Program-made: the position numbers and the translations under genes
NCBI RefSeq assembly: GCF_900111885.1
Contig: NZ_FOKG01000001.1
Coordinates: forward strand, 620,001 to 684,000
Reading direction: 5' to 3'
DNA length: 64,000 nt
From: Amycolatopsis marina
Lineage (GTDB): Bacteria > Actinomycetota > Actinomycetes > Mycobacteriales > Pseudonocardiaceae
Part shown: piece by piece, positions 26,613-34,178 of the stretch
Layout of the letters: each line of letters opens with the position of its first letter
How positions within the stretch are numbered: position 1 is the first letter of the stretch
The notes under the pieces: model-generated
Seen by the model: only the letters and a program-made list of their open reading frames with translations
Told to the model about the DNA's origin: nothing
The model's database searches: none

Positions 26613-27644
26613 GTGCACAGAACCAGGCTCGCGCTGTTCGGTACGGCGGCGCTGCTGACCACGGCGCTGACGACTGCCGCGGGGCAGGCGGCGGCCTCGG
26701 GCACGCAGCAGGAGGCCGTCGACTACGTGGCACTCGGTGACTCGTACACCGCGGGGCCGCTGATCCCGTTGCCGCGGCTCGACCCGCTCGGCTGCGTACG
26801 CTCCACCAGCAACTACCCGGCCTGGCTTGCCGACCACCTCGACGTGCGCAGTTACACCGACGTCAGTTGCAGCGGTGCCGACACCACCGACATGACCGGG
26901 CGGCAGCCGCTGCCCGTGTTCGGCTCGCACCGACCGCAGTTCAGCGCGCTCAACCTGGACACCGACCTGGTGACCGTCGGGATCGGGGGAAACGACTTCG
27001 GCGTCTTCGGCGAACTGACCGGCACCTGCCCGGAACTGGCCGAGAGCGACCCCACCGGGTCACCGTGCCAGGACAAGTACACAGTGGACGGTGTCGACAC
27101 CATGAAGGAACGCATCGCCGGGACCCAGGACAGGGTGGTGGAGGTCCTGCGCGGGGTGCACGAGCGATCTCCCGAGGCCACCGTCGTCCTGGTCGGCTAC
27201 CCCCGGATCGCCCCGGAAACCGGCTACTGCCCGGACATCCTGCCCTTTGCCGACGGTGACCTGCGCTGGCTGGACAGCGTCGAGCGGACGTTGAACGCCG
27301 CCCTCGCCACAGCGGCGGACATCGACGGGGGCACCGTCTTCGTCGACACGTACACACCGTCGGCGGGCCATGACGCCTGTGCGACCGGTGGGGCTGCCTG
27401 GATCCAGGGCAAGGACACCGACCTGTTCCGCGCCGCCTCGTACCATCCGCGCAGGTCGGGCATGGTGGGCGTAGCGAGCATCATCGCGCGCACGCTGGCC
27501 GGACAACCCGTGGACGTGGCGGCCGCCGAGCAGGCCGTGCACTCGGCGGCGGGCACCGCCCGGCCCAGCAGCACCCGGGACGAACCGGTCGCCACACCAC
27601 ACCGCGCCGGGGAATTCGTCGACGAGTTCCCTTCGCGTCGCTAA
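26613..27644 (+). CDS. secreted SGNH-family lipase/esterase
   Basis: A 343-residue secreted hydrolase of the GDSL/SGNH family. GTG start with CAGGAGG upstream; the signal peptide ends in the AAASG region. Block I is LGDSYTAG with nucleophile Ser44, block III is GIGGNDFG, and block V is SYHPRRSGM with the catalytic His. Six or more Cys suggest disulfides, as in Streptomyces secreted lipases. It is probably co-transcribed with the acylase gene. The last residues GEFVDEFPSRR are encoded by a family A palindrome, so the natural C-terminus has been extended by the element. Confidence 0.9.
   Translation: MHRTRLALFGTAALLTTALTTAAGQAAASGTQQEAVDYVALGDSYTAGPLIPLPRLDPLGCVRSTSNYPAWLADHLDVRSYTDVSCSGADTTDMTGRQPLPVFGSHRPQFSALNLDTDLVTVGIGGNDFGVFGELTGTCPELAESDPTGSPCQDKYTVDGVDTMKERIAGTQDRVVEVLRGVHERSPEATVVLVGYPRIAPETGYCPDILPFADGDLRWLDSVERTLNAALATAADIDGGTVFVDTYTPSAGHDACATGGAAWIQGKDTDLFRAASYHPRRSGMVGVASIIARTLAGQPVDVAAAEQAVHSAAGTARPSSTRDEPVATPHRAGEFVDEFPSRR
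27610..27631. repeat. family A palindrome, copy 3 (inside the SGNH gene end)
   Basis: GGGAATTCGTC and GACGAGTTCCC, eleven-base arms with one mismatch and no spacer. The element is read in frame as the GEFVDEFP tail of the SGNH hydrolase, 13 bases before its stop region ends. Confidence 0.75.
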
Positions 27645-27648
27645 CGAC

Positions 27649-27680
27649 CTACCGGTAATTCGTCGACGAATTACCGGTAG
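27649..27680. repeat. family A palindrome, copy 4 (perfect)
   Basis: CTACCGGTAATTCGTC is followed directly by its exact complement, giving a 32-bp perfect palindrome. It lies between the SGNH gene stop (27644) and the PLP-enzyme GTG (27690), and only 17 bases from copy 3. It may end the acylase/lipase transcript, and it also occupies the ribosome-binding region of the next gene. Confidence 0.8.
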
Positions 27681-27689
27681 CGTGGCGGT

Positions 27690-28757
27690 GTGAGCGAACA
27701 CGACTGGTCACCGCGAACCAAGGCCATCGCGCTGGGGCGCCCGACGGGTGCGGGCGAGCCGCTGAACGTGCCGATCTATCCCGCGAGCAACTTCGGCGCC
27801 GGGACGGACCGGGCGTACTCCCGCGAGGACGGCACGCCGACCTGGGAGGCCCTCGAGGAGACCGTCGGTGCGTTGGAGGGTGGCCACGCCACGGCATTCG
27901 CCTCCGGCATCGCCACGCTTGCCGCCGTGCTGGACGTGCTGCCGGTCGGGTCGCGGATCGCGGTGCCCACCTTCAGCTACGCCGGAACCAGGGGCACGCT
28001 CGCGCACGCGGAGCGGACCGGGCGGCTGCGGGTCACCCAGCTCGCCCCGACGGACACGGCGGGCTGGATCGACGCGGCGAGCGAACACGATCTGCTGTGG
28101 CTGGAGTCGCCGACCAACCCGACGCTGGAACTCATCGACATCGAGGCGATCGCCGCCGCGGCGCGGAAGCAACCGCACCGGCCACGTGTCTGTGTGGACA
28201 ACACCTTCGCGACGCCGCTGGGCAGGCAGCCGATCGCGCTCGGCGCGGACCTCGTGGTGCACAGCGCCACCAAACTGATCGGCGGGCACAGCGACCTGCT
28301 GCTCGGCCTCACCGTCGCGGCTGACGAGGAGTTGGCACGCGAGTTGCGGGACGCGCGTACCCGCGGCGGGGCCACCCCTGGCGCTCTCGAGGCATGGCTC
28401 GCGCTGCGCGGCCTGCGCACGCTGCCGGTGCGTCTTGCCGAGGCCACCCGCACGGCCGCGGAGCTGGCCGAACGACTGACGACGCATCCGCGGATCACCG
28501 CTGTCCGCTACCCCGATGAGGGCGCGATGATCGCGTTCGAACTGGAAGGGGCGGAAGCAGCCGACGCCGTCTGCCGGTCACTCACGCTGATCCGGCATGC
28601 GACCAGCCTCGGCGGAGTCGAGAGTTGCGTCGAGCGGCGCGCGTCCCTTGCGGGTGACGCACATGTGCCCGCGGGACTCGTGCGGTTCAGCGTCGGGCTC
28701 GAACACCCCGACGATCTCTGGAGCGATCTCGCCGGGGCGCTCGACCGCTTGACGTGA
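27690..28757 (+). CDS. PLP-dependent Cys/Met-metabolism enzyme (cystathionine gamma-lyase/synthase-like)
   Basis: A 355-residue type I PLP enzyme of the trans-sulfuration family. The internal aldimine Lys195 is in HSATKLIGGHSD. The PIYPASNFG start, GHATAFASGIATLAAVL phosphate-binding helix, ESPTNPTLELIDI and VDNTFATPLG segments are diagnostic. The C-terminal ATSLGGVESCVERR region contacts the substrate carboxylate. At 355 residues it is shorter than the usual 380-400, mainly in the C-terminal domain. The exact reaction cannot be set from sequence. GTG start next to a perfect palindrome. Confidence 0.85.
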   Translation: MSEHDWSPRTKAIALGRPTGAGEPLNVPIYPASNFGAGTDRAYSREDGTPTWEALEETVGALEGGHATAFASGIATLAAVLDVLPVGSRIAVPTFSYAGTRGTLAHAERTGRLRVTQLAPTDTAGWIDAASEHDLLWLESPTNPTLELIDIEAIAAAARKQPHRPRVCVDNTFATPLGRQPIALGADLVVHSATKLIGGHSDLLLGLTVAADEELARELRDARTRGGATPGALEAWLALRGLRTLPVRLAEATRTAAELAERLTTHPRITAVRYPDEGAMIAFELEGAEAADAVCRSLTLIRHATSLGGVESCVERRASLAGDAHVPAGLVRFSVGLEHPDDLWSDLAGALDRLT

Positions 28758-29389
28758 TCCGCCCCCTGTGACCCGGCTGGTCACGCGCAGCGACCGCACC
28801 GAGTTGCAGTTTCCAGGGACGGCGACGGCACTGATTCCCGGTCTGTTGCCGGAAATCCCGGCGTTCACCCCGCGCTGCGGGAAATCGGCGGGCTGGTCGT
28901 CGCGGGAGGCACTCCTGGACCTTCGGCCTGTCCGATCTGGACAGCACAGTTGCTGGCGGCGTCCACTGTGGTCGTCGCTGGTCCCGGGCCGGGCGCGACC
29001 GCCGACCGCGGGGGGAGATCTACCGCGGCGAGCGTCCCGGCCGGACAACGCCGACGAGCTGACGGGTGTACGCGCCTGTCGACCTGCTCTCCTGAAGAGC
29101 GACGAGTACGAGGTAACGGTGGGGACACGATCCGGCGAACAATTCAATTCGAATGTCGCTGAGAGCAATGCGCGAATAAACGCAACGCTACTTGAACATT
29201 AGATCATTAGACCGATCGGCGTAACGAAATAAACAAAGGGGGGAGGTCGTTCGGGCAATTCCGCTTCTGTGTAGGCTCCAGATCGCTCGACTGGGTGGAA
29301 TTTACTCAAACGGTGCCCTCCTCTCTGCGACCGGCAGCGGCACCGCACGGCTCTTGATGGACGCAGTCCGGAAATCGCTAAGGAGACAC
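28758..29389. other. 632-bp region without a convincing gene
   Basis: The left 370 bases are G+C-rich but have no open frame with normal third-position bias; the 144-codon frame at 28768-29202 has mixed composition and no recognisable domain. From about 29120 to 29330 the sequence becomes clearly A+T-richer, with ATTAG repeated at 29201-29216 and a GTAACGAAATAAAC stretch near 29220. This is probably the promoter and 5' untranslated region of the thioester surface protein. The left part may be a decayed gene. Confidence 0.6.
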
Positions 29390-30598
29390 ATGCGCGGCAA
29401 GAAAATTCTCGCGCGCACCGGCGCCGCCGTTCTCGGCGCGTCGATGGCGCTGATGTCCGGGGCACTGCCCGCCGGGGCGGATCAGGCACAGGGCAAGCTG
29501 GACACCGACGCAGGTGTCAGTGGCTTCAAGGTCAACGTCGAAGGCATGAAGAACCTGTCGACCACGCTGTTCGGTCTCCGGCTCGAGGGTGGCGACCTGC
29601 TCAAGACGTACTGCGTCCAGATCGAGGTCGACATCCGCGACGAGGACAAGGACCTGGTGCGCGGCGAGGTTCCGTGGGACGAGTTCCCCTACGAGCACTC
29701 GCCCTTCCACAAGAACCGCGAGAAGATCAACTGGGTGCTGCACCACGGTTACCCGGTCGTCGAGGCAGATGCGCTCGAAGCACTGCTGGTCAAGGACGGC
29801 GCCACGTTCAACGACGGCCTCACCGTCAAGGAGGCCATCACCGCGACCCAGGCCGCCGTGTGGCGCTTCAGTGACGACAAGCCGCTGAAGAAGGACGACC
29901 CGCTCAGCGGTAAGGACGACGCCGAGACCGAGGCCGACGTGCTCGCCGTCTACGACTACCTGACCGGCGAGAAGAACGTCGGCATCGGCAAGGAGCCGAC
30001 CGCGACCCTGGAGGTCAGCCCGGAGGAGGCGACAGGGGAGGCCGGTAGCCGCATCGGACCGTTCACCGTCAGCACCACCGGTGAGATCACCGAGATCGTG
30101 TCCGAGTTGCCGGAGGGCGTCACGCTCACCGACGCCGAGGGCGCCGAGCTCAACCCCGAGGACGTCACCGACGGCACCGAGGTCTTCTTCGACGTGCCCG
30201 ACGACGCCGAGGAAGGTAGCGGCAGTTTCGAACTGACCGTCGAGGCCGCCGTGGACACCGGCAGGCTGTTCGTCGCGGAGGACTACAAGAAGCGTCCCTC
30301 GCAGTCGCTGATCGTGGCCTCCTCGGAGAAGACCTCGCTGTCCGCGGGTGCGCAGGCCAACTGGAAGGTGGCGCCGCCGGTCGAGACCACGCCGCCGCCG
30401 GTCGAGACCACCGCTCCGCCGACCTCCAGCGAGGTTGCCGCGCCGCCGACCACGGAAGCTCCGGTCAACCCGCAGGCCAACGAGGACGACCTGGCGCAGA
30501 CCGGTTTCTCCGCGATGACACCGCTGCTGCTCGGTGGTGGCCTGCTGCTCGCCGGTGGTGCCACGCTGCTCCTGCTGCGTCGCCGCAACGCCGCCTGA
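29390..30598 (+). CDS. thioester-domain (TQXA) surface protein with LAQTG sorting signal
   Basis: A 402-residue wall-anchored protein. The signal peptide ends near ALPAGA (residue 30). The thioester domain has Cys75 in TYCVQIEVD and Gln154 in TATQAAVW; in this family they form an internal Cys-Gln thioester that can bond covalently to host or environmental surfaces. A beta-rich middle region follows, then a Pro/Thr spacer with two VETTPPP-like units. The sorting signal is LAQTG (368-372), a hydrophobic helix and RRRNAA. LAxTG is the class E sortase motif, so the enzyme at 5087-6127 is the likely anchor. ATG with AAGGAGA upstream. Confidence 0.92.
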   Translation: MRGKKILARTGAAVLGASMALMSGALPAGADQAQGKLDTDAGVSGFKVNVEGMKNLSTTLFGLRLEGGDLLKTYCVQIEVDIRDEDKDLVRGEVPWDEFPYEHSPFHKNREKINWVLHHGYPVVEADALEALLVKDGATFNDGLTVKEAITATQAAVWRFSDDKPLKKDDPLSGKDDAETEADVLAVYDYLTGEKNVGIGKEPTATLEVSPEEATGEAGSRIGPFTVSTTGEITEIVSELPEGVTLTDAEGAELNPEDVTDGTEVFFDVPDDAEEGSGSFELTVEAAVDTGRLFVAEDYKKRPSQSLIVASSEKTSLSAGAQANWKVAPPVETTPPPVETTAPPTSSEVAAPPTTEAPVNPQANEDDLAQTGFSAMTPLLLGGGLLLAGGATLLLLRRRNAA

Positions 30599-30627
30599 GT
30601 ACAGGCACAACCAACCAACTGAACGAC

Positions 30628-30671
30628 ACGGGCCTGGGGCCGGCTTCCGCGGAGGCCGGCCCCAGGCCCGT
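30628..30671. terminator. terminator after the surface-protein gene
   Basis: Seventeen-base perfect arms ACGGGCCTGGGGCCGGC and its complement around a ten-base loop, followed by TTCC. It begins 29 bases after the surface-protein stop. Confidence 0.85.
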
Positions 30672-30684
30672 TCCATGTGCCGTC

Positions 30685-30748
30685 CGCACTTTCCCGGGAA
30701 AGTGCGGTAGTTGCGCACGCACGTATCGCACTTTTGTGGGAAAGTGCG
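30685..30748. repeat. family B paired palindrome, locus 1
   Basis: Two 22-base palindromes. The first (30685-30706) is perfect, centred on CACTTTCCCGGGAAAGTG. The second (30727-30748) has the centre changed to TTTTGTGGGAAA. They are separated by a 20-base spacer that starts GTAGTTGC and ends GTAT. The pair lies between convergent genes, seven bases from the patatin stop. Confidence 0.85.
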
Positions 30749-30754
30749 CCCGGC

Positions 30755-31786
30755 TCAGCCGACTCCGGCGGCGGGGTAGGGGTACGCCGTCGGCGGGGGA
30801 GCCGATGGCGCGACCCAGCGCCGCATGCCCGCGTCGCAGATCGCGTACCCCCAGTTGATCAGTCGCTCCTGCAGCACCGCCGGTGTCGTGTGCAGCCGGG
30901 TGGGCACCTTCGCCAGTTCCAGCGTGCGCTCCACGGGCGCGGCAAGGGTGTCGGGCAGGCCGTAGTTGGCGATGTCGCTGTAGCTGCCCCAGTAGGCTCC
31001 GCCGAGTGTTCCGTCCGTGTAGGACTCCAGTAGTGCTCGTTTACGCAGGCTGCGTACCTGGTTGTCCACCACGTCGAGCGTGCGGATCAGCTGCCGCAGC
31101 CAGTCCTGCGGTACCCGCCTGATCACCTGCATCCGCAGACCGCCGTCACTGACCAGCACGTTGGGGCAGAAGTCGAGCGCCGGGTCAAGGGCGAGGTTGT
31201 CGAAAATCCCGCCGTCGGAGAGTACGACGGCGCCCCGCTTGCTGCGCACGATCACTGGGGAGAGCAGCGGCGGGAAAGCCGAGGACGCGGCGACGGCCGT
31301 CGCCAGGAGCAGGGCGGGATCGGCGGGCCGCTGTCCGACGGTCCCGGTTCTGGAGAACCGCCACAGGTCGCCGGTCTGCATGTTCGTCGCGGTGAACACG
31401 AACCGAGGGCGCGCTGGCAGATCGCACAACCTGCGGCCACCGAACAGGTGCCGGCGAAAAGACGTCGCCAGTTCCTCACCGACACTGCGCCACGGCTTGA
31501 CCAACCCGCGCAGGATGGCCCAGACGTCGATGCTCGCGCCGGCCAGTTCCCGTACCGGCCCGACCACCTGCTCGCCGAAGTTCGCCGCGACACCATTGGA
31601 GAATTCGAGCTCCGGCCAGGCGTGGGCGAGCACACCCGCCGTGATCGCGCCGCTGGAGACGCTGGAGATCATCGACAGGGTCGGCAGCGTCCCCAGTTCG
31701 TTGAGCCGCCAGAGCACGCCGGTGTGAAAGAGCATGGCGCGGTATCCACCGCCGGACAGGCACAGGCCGACGTCACCCGGTCGCAT
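30755..31786 (-). CDS. patatin-like phospholipase
   Basis: A 343-residue protein of the patatin/RssA fold, with lipid acyl-hydrolase activity expected. The oxyanion loop is LCLSGGGYRAMLFHTGVL near the start. The nucleophile Ser44 lies in SSVSSGAI, where the first Gly of GxSxG is replaced by Ser. The catalytic Asp191 is in VLSDGGIFDNL. No signal peptide, so probably cytosolic or membrane-associated. It follows the FadR-type regulator on the same strand with a 19-base gap and may be co-transcribed with it. The convergent neighbour on its 3' side is separated by a family B repeat. Confidence 0.87.
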   Translation of the reverse strand: MRPGDVGLCLSGGGYRAMLFHTGVLWRLNELGTLPTLSMISSVSSGAITAGVLAHAWPELEFSNGVAANFGEQVVGPVRELAGASIDVWAILRGLVKPWRSVGEELATSFRRHLFGGRRLCDLPARPRFVFTATNMQTGDLWRFSRTGTVGQRPADPALLLATAVAASSAFPPLLSPVIVRSKRGAVVLSDGGIFDNLALDPALDFCPNVLVSDGGLRMQVIRRVPQDWLRQLIRTLDVVDNQVRSLRKRALLESYTDGTLGGAYWGSYSDIANYGLPDTLAAPVERTLELAKVPTRLHTTPAVLQERLINWGYAICDAGMRRWVAPSAPPPTAYPYPAAGVG

Positions 31787-31805
31787 ACCGTCACCTTATC
31801 GATGC

Positions 31806-32573
31806 CTACTCCGGGAATTCGTCGACGAACTCCCGGACGAGCGGCTCGAGCATCGCCCGTTGTCCGGGCGGGACGTACTCGGCGTAGTAGTCGTAGAGCG
31901 CGCGACGGGCGAGCCTGCAGGCCAGCGGCCCGTCCTGCTCCCGTACCGCGGCGAGTACTTCGGTGTGGTGCGCCAGCGAAGCCCGCATGAGCGCGCGGCG
32001 ATCGTCGGCCTGTGCCAGCTTGTCCTCGATCAGTTCCAGCACGACCCCCCTGACCACCTCGCCGCACACCACGAGCAACGGGTTCTGCGTCGCCCGCGCG
32101 ACGATCTCGTGGAACGTGATGTCCGCCTGGCTGAACTCGGTGTAGCCGTGCTCGACGTGCCGTTCCATCTCGGCGAGGGCAGCTGTCAGTTCCGTTAGTT
32201 GCTCGTCCGTCCGCAGTTGCGCGGCGAGGAGGAATGCCGAGCCCTCCAGCACCATCCGGAACTGCAGCAGCTCGGCGAGGCCGAGGTGTCGGGCGCGGGT
32301 CAGCCGGTGCATCGACTTGTGCAGTGTCGCAGGGGAGGCCGCGAGCACCTCCGGGCCGCGGGGGTCGCCGGGCCGGGAGCGGATCACCGCCCCCGCCTGC
32401 AGCACACGCAGGGCCTCGCGCACGGTCGAGCGGCTCACGCCGAACTGGGTCATCAGCTCGCGCTCGCTCGGCAGGCGCGCGCCGGGAGCCAGCCGGCCGT
32501 TCAGCACGGCCTGCTCGATCTGCTCGACCACGTGCTCATAGGCGCGAGCGGTCTCGATCGGTTCGAATCGCAC
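31806..32573 (-). CDS. FadR-type GntR transcriptional regulator (FCD domain)
   Basis: A 255-residue repressor/activator. The N-terminal winged helix has GARLPSERELMTQFGVSRST and VREALRVLQAGAVI (about 30-65). The C-terminal FCD ligand domain has the metal/acid-binding pattern D...H...H...H (FSQADITFHEIV, LAHHTEVLAAV). It is divergent from the ABC/aldehyde-dehydrogenase/amidase operon, and a perfect FadR-family operator lies between them, so it most likely controls that operon in response to a pathway metabolite. The C-terminal EFVDEFPE is encoded by a family A palindrome. Confidence 0.9.
   Translation of the reverse strand: MRFEPIETARAYEHVVEQIEQAVLNGRLAPGARLPSERELMTQFGVSRSTVREALRVLQAGAVIRSRPGDPRGPEVLAASPATLHKSMHRLTRARHLGLAELLQFRMVLEGSAFLLAAQLRTDEQLTELTAALAEMERHVEHGYTEFSQADITFHEIVARATQNPLLVVCGEVVRGVVLELIEDKLAQADDRRALMRASLAHHTEVLAAVREQDGPLACRLARRALYDYYAEYVPPGQRAMLEPLVREFVDEFPE
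31811..31836. repeat. family A palindrome, copy 5 (inside the GntR gene end)
   Basis: Thirteen-base arms CCGGGAATTCGTC and GACGAACTCCCGG with one mismatch. The element supplies the last codons (REFVDEFPE) of the regulator gene, ending two bases before its stop, and lies between that gene and patatin. Confidence 0.75.
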
Positions 32574-32632
32574 AGGGCTTCCTCTGTGTCTTTTTTCTTG
32601 ACCTTCGCGAAGGCGGGTGCAAGCCTAGGCTA

Positions 32633-32645
32633 CTGGTCCGACCAG
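32633..32645. promoter_or_regulatory. FadR-family operator
   Basis: CTGGTCCGACCAG is a perfect inverted repeat, and its inner TGGTCCGACCA matches the FadR-subfamily consensus TNGTNNNACNA exactly. It lies 36 bases before the start of the binding-protein gene and overlaps a CATACT -10-like hexamer, the position of a repressor site. Confidence 0.75.
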
Positions 32646-32663
32646 CATACTGAGTACACAGGC

Positions 32664-32681
32664 AATTACCTTGGGGTAATT
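32664..32681 (+). promoter_or_regulatory. hairpin directly abutting the binding-protein start codon
   Basis: AATTACC and GGTAATT pair perfectly around TTGG, and the ATG at 32682 follows at once. No normal ribosome site is visible outside the stem. The hairpin covers the ribosome-binding region and could limit translation of the operon's first gene. Confidence 0.5.
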
Positions 32682-34178
32682 ATGCGAGTTCGAATCGTCG
32701 CGGCGGCCTTCGCGCTGCTTCTGCTGGTCCCGTCCTGCTCGGCGGGTTCGACGGCATCGGTCGGCGACGGCGAGTCGACGCTCGCGGTCGGCTTCACGGC
32801 GGAGCCGAAGAATTTCGACTTCACCACCACCGACGGTGCCGCCATCCCGCAGGCGTTGCTCTACAACGTCTACGAGGGTCTGGTGAAGCTGGACGCGGAG
32901 GGCGAGATCGTTCCGCTCCTCGCGGAGTCGTGGACGATCAGCGAAGACCGCAAGGTCTACGACTTCCAGCTGCGCGAGGGGGTGACCTTCGCCAACGGCG
33001 ACGAGTTCACCGCCGACGATGTGAAGTTCTCCCTCGAACGGGTCAGCAGCGACTGGACCGTCTCGTTGAAGTCCAAGATGGACGTCGTCGAGCGGGTCGA
33101 GGCCGTCAGCCCGACGCACGCGCGGGTTGTGCTGAACAGGCCGAGCAATGCCTGGCTGTTCGACCTGACCGGCAGGGTCGGCGCGATGTTCAGCCCGACC
33201 GCCGTCGACGATCTCGCCAACACCCCCGTCGGCACCGGTCCCTACGAGGTCGCACAGCGGCGCAGGGGCGATTCCATCTGGCTGCAACGCCGCTCCGACT
33301 ACTGGGGCACGGCGCCCGCCTACGAGACGGTTGTCCTGAAGTACTTCCAGGATCCGACGGCGATGAACAACGCCCTGCTGAGCAACGGGATCGACGCCAT
33401 CTCCTCCATCACCGCGCCGGACTCCATCCCGCAGTTCGAGGCGGACACCCGGTTCAACGTCCTGCAGGGCACCACGAACGGCGAAGTCGTGCTCTCCTAC
33501 AACAACGCCAGCGCGCCACTGGACGATCCGCGGGTGCGGCGGGCGCTGACACTCGCCATCGACAGGAAAGCGCTGCTCGCGACCGCATGGGCGGGCAGGG
33601 GAACGCTGATCGGCAGCATGGTCCCGCCCACCGATCCCTGGTACGAGGACCTGTCCGGCTTCTACCCGCACGATCCCGCGCAGGCGCGGCAACTGCTCGC
33701 CGATGCGGGGCAGGAGAATCTGACCCTGCGACTGCGCGTGCCGAACCTGCCCTACGCGTTGTCCTCGGCGCAGGTCGTCGCGTCCGAACTGGACAAGGTC
33801 GGGGTCACCGTCGCGATCGAGCCGCTGGACTTCCCCGCGGTCTGGTTGCAGCAGGTGTTCACCGGCCACGACTACGACATGTCGATCGTGCAGCACGTGG
33901 AGGCCCGCGACATCACCACGTTCGGTGATCCCGGCTACTACTGGGGCTACGACAATCCCCGAGTGGCGGAGCTGCTCGAGGAGGCTGATGTCGGCACGAA
34001 GGAGCAGCAGGTCGAGCGCATGCGCGAGGTTGCCCGCACGATCACCGAGGACGCGGCGGCGAACTGGCTGTTCCTGTTCCCCAACGTGGTGGCGGCCAAG
34101 AAGTCGGTGACCGGCCTGCACCGCAACCAGGTCAGCGAGTCCTTCGACCTGACCGGGCTCGGGAAGGTGGAGTCATGA
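32682..34178 (+). CDS. ABC transporter substrate-binding lipoprotein (family 5, peptide type)
   Basis: A 498-residue lipoprotein of the DppA/OppA family. The signal sequence ends in LLLLVPSC with the lipid-modified Cys19. Family features are LAVGFTAEPKNFDF, LAESWTISEDRKVYDFQLRE and GVTFANGDEFTADDVKFSLER, then the typical PVGTGPYEV and DDPRVRRALTLAIDRKALL. It binds a peptide-like or other organic solute outside the membrane and hands it to the permeases encoded next. First gene of an eight-gene operon; the stop overlaps the next start (ATGA). The downstream enzymes suggest an amide-containing ligand. Confidence 0.92.
   Translation: MRVRIVAAAFALLLLVPSCSAGSTASVGDGESTLAVGFTAEPKNFDFTTTDGAAIPQALLYNVYEGLVKLDAEGEIVPLLAESWTISEDRKVYDFQLREGVTFANGDEFTADDVKFSLERVSSDWTVSLKSKMDVVERVEAVSPTHARVVLNRPSNAWLFDLTGRVGAMFSPTAVDDLANTPVGTGPYEVAQRRRGDSIWLQRRSDYWGTAPAYETVVLKYFQDPTAMNNALLSNGIDAISSITAPDSIPQFEADTRFNVLQGTTNGEVVLSYNNASAPLDDPRVRRALTLAIDRKALLATAWAGRGTLIGSMVPPTDPWYEDLSGFYPHDPAQARQLLADAGQENLTLRLRVPNLPYALSSAQVVASELDKVGVTVAIEPLDFPAVWLQQVFTGHDYDMSIVQHVEARDITTFGDPGYYWGYDNPRVAELLEEADVGTKEQQVERMREVARTITEDAAANWLFLFPNVVAAKKSVTGLHRNQVSESFDLTGLGKVES

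Noticed and set aside
28768..29202. 144-codon frame after the PLP enzyme
   Set aside because: Mixed composition, no ribosome site, no domain, and it runs into the A+T-rich leader; I treat the region as non-coding or decayed.
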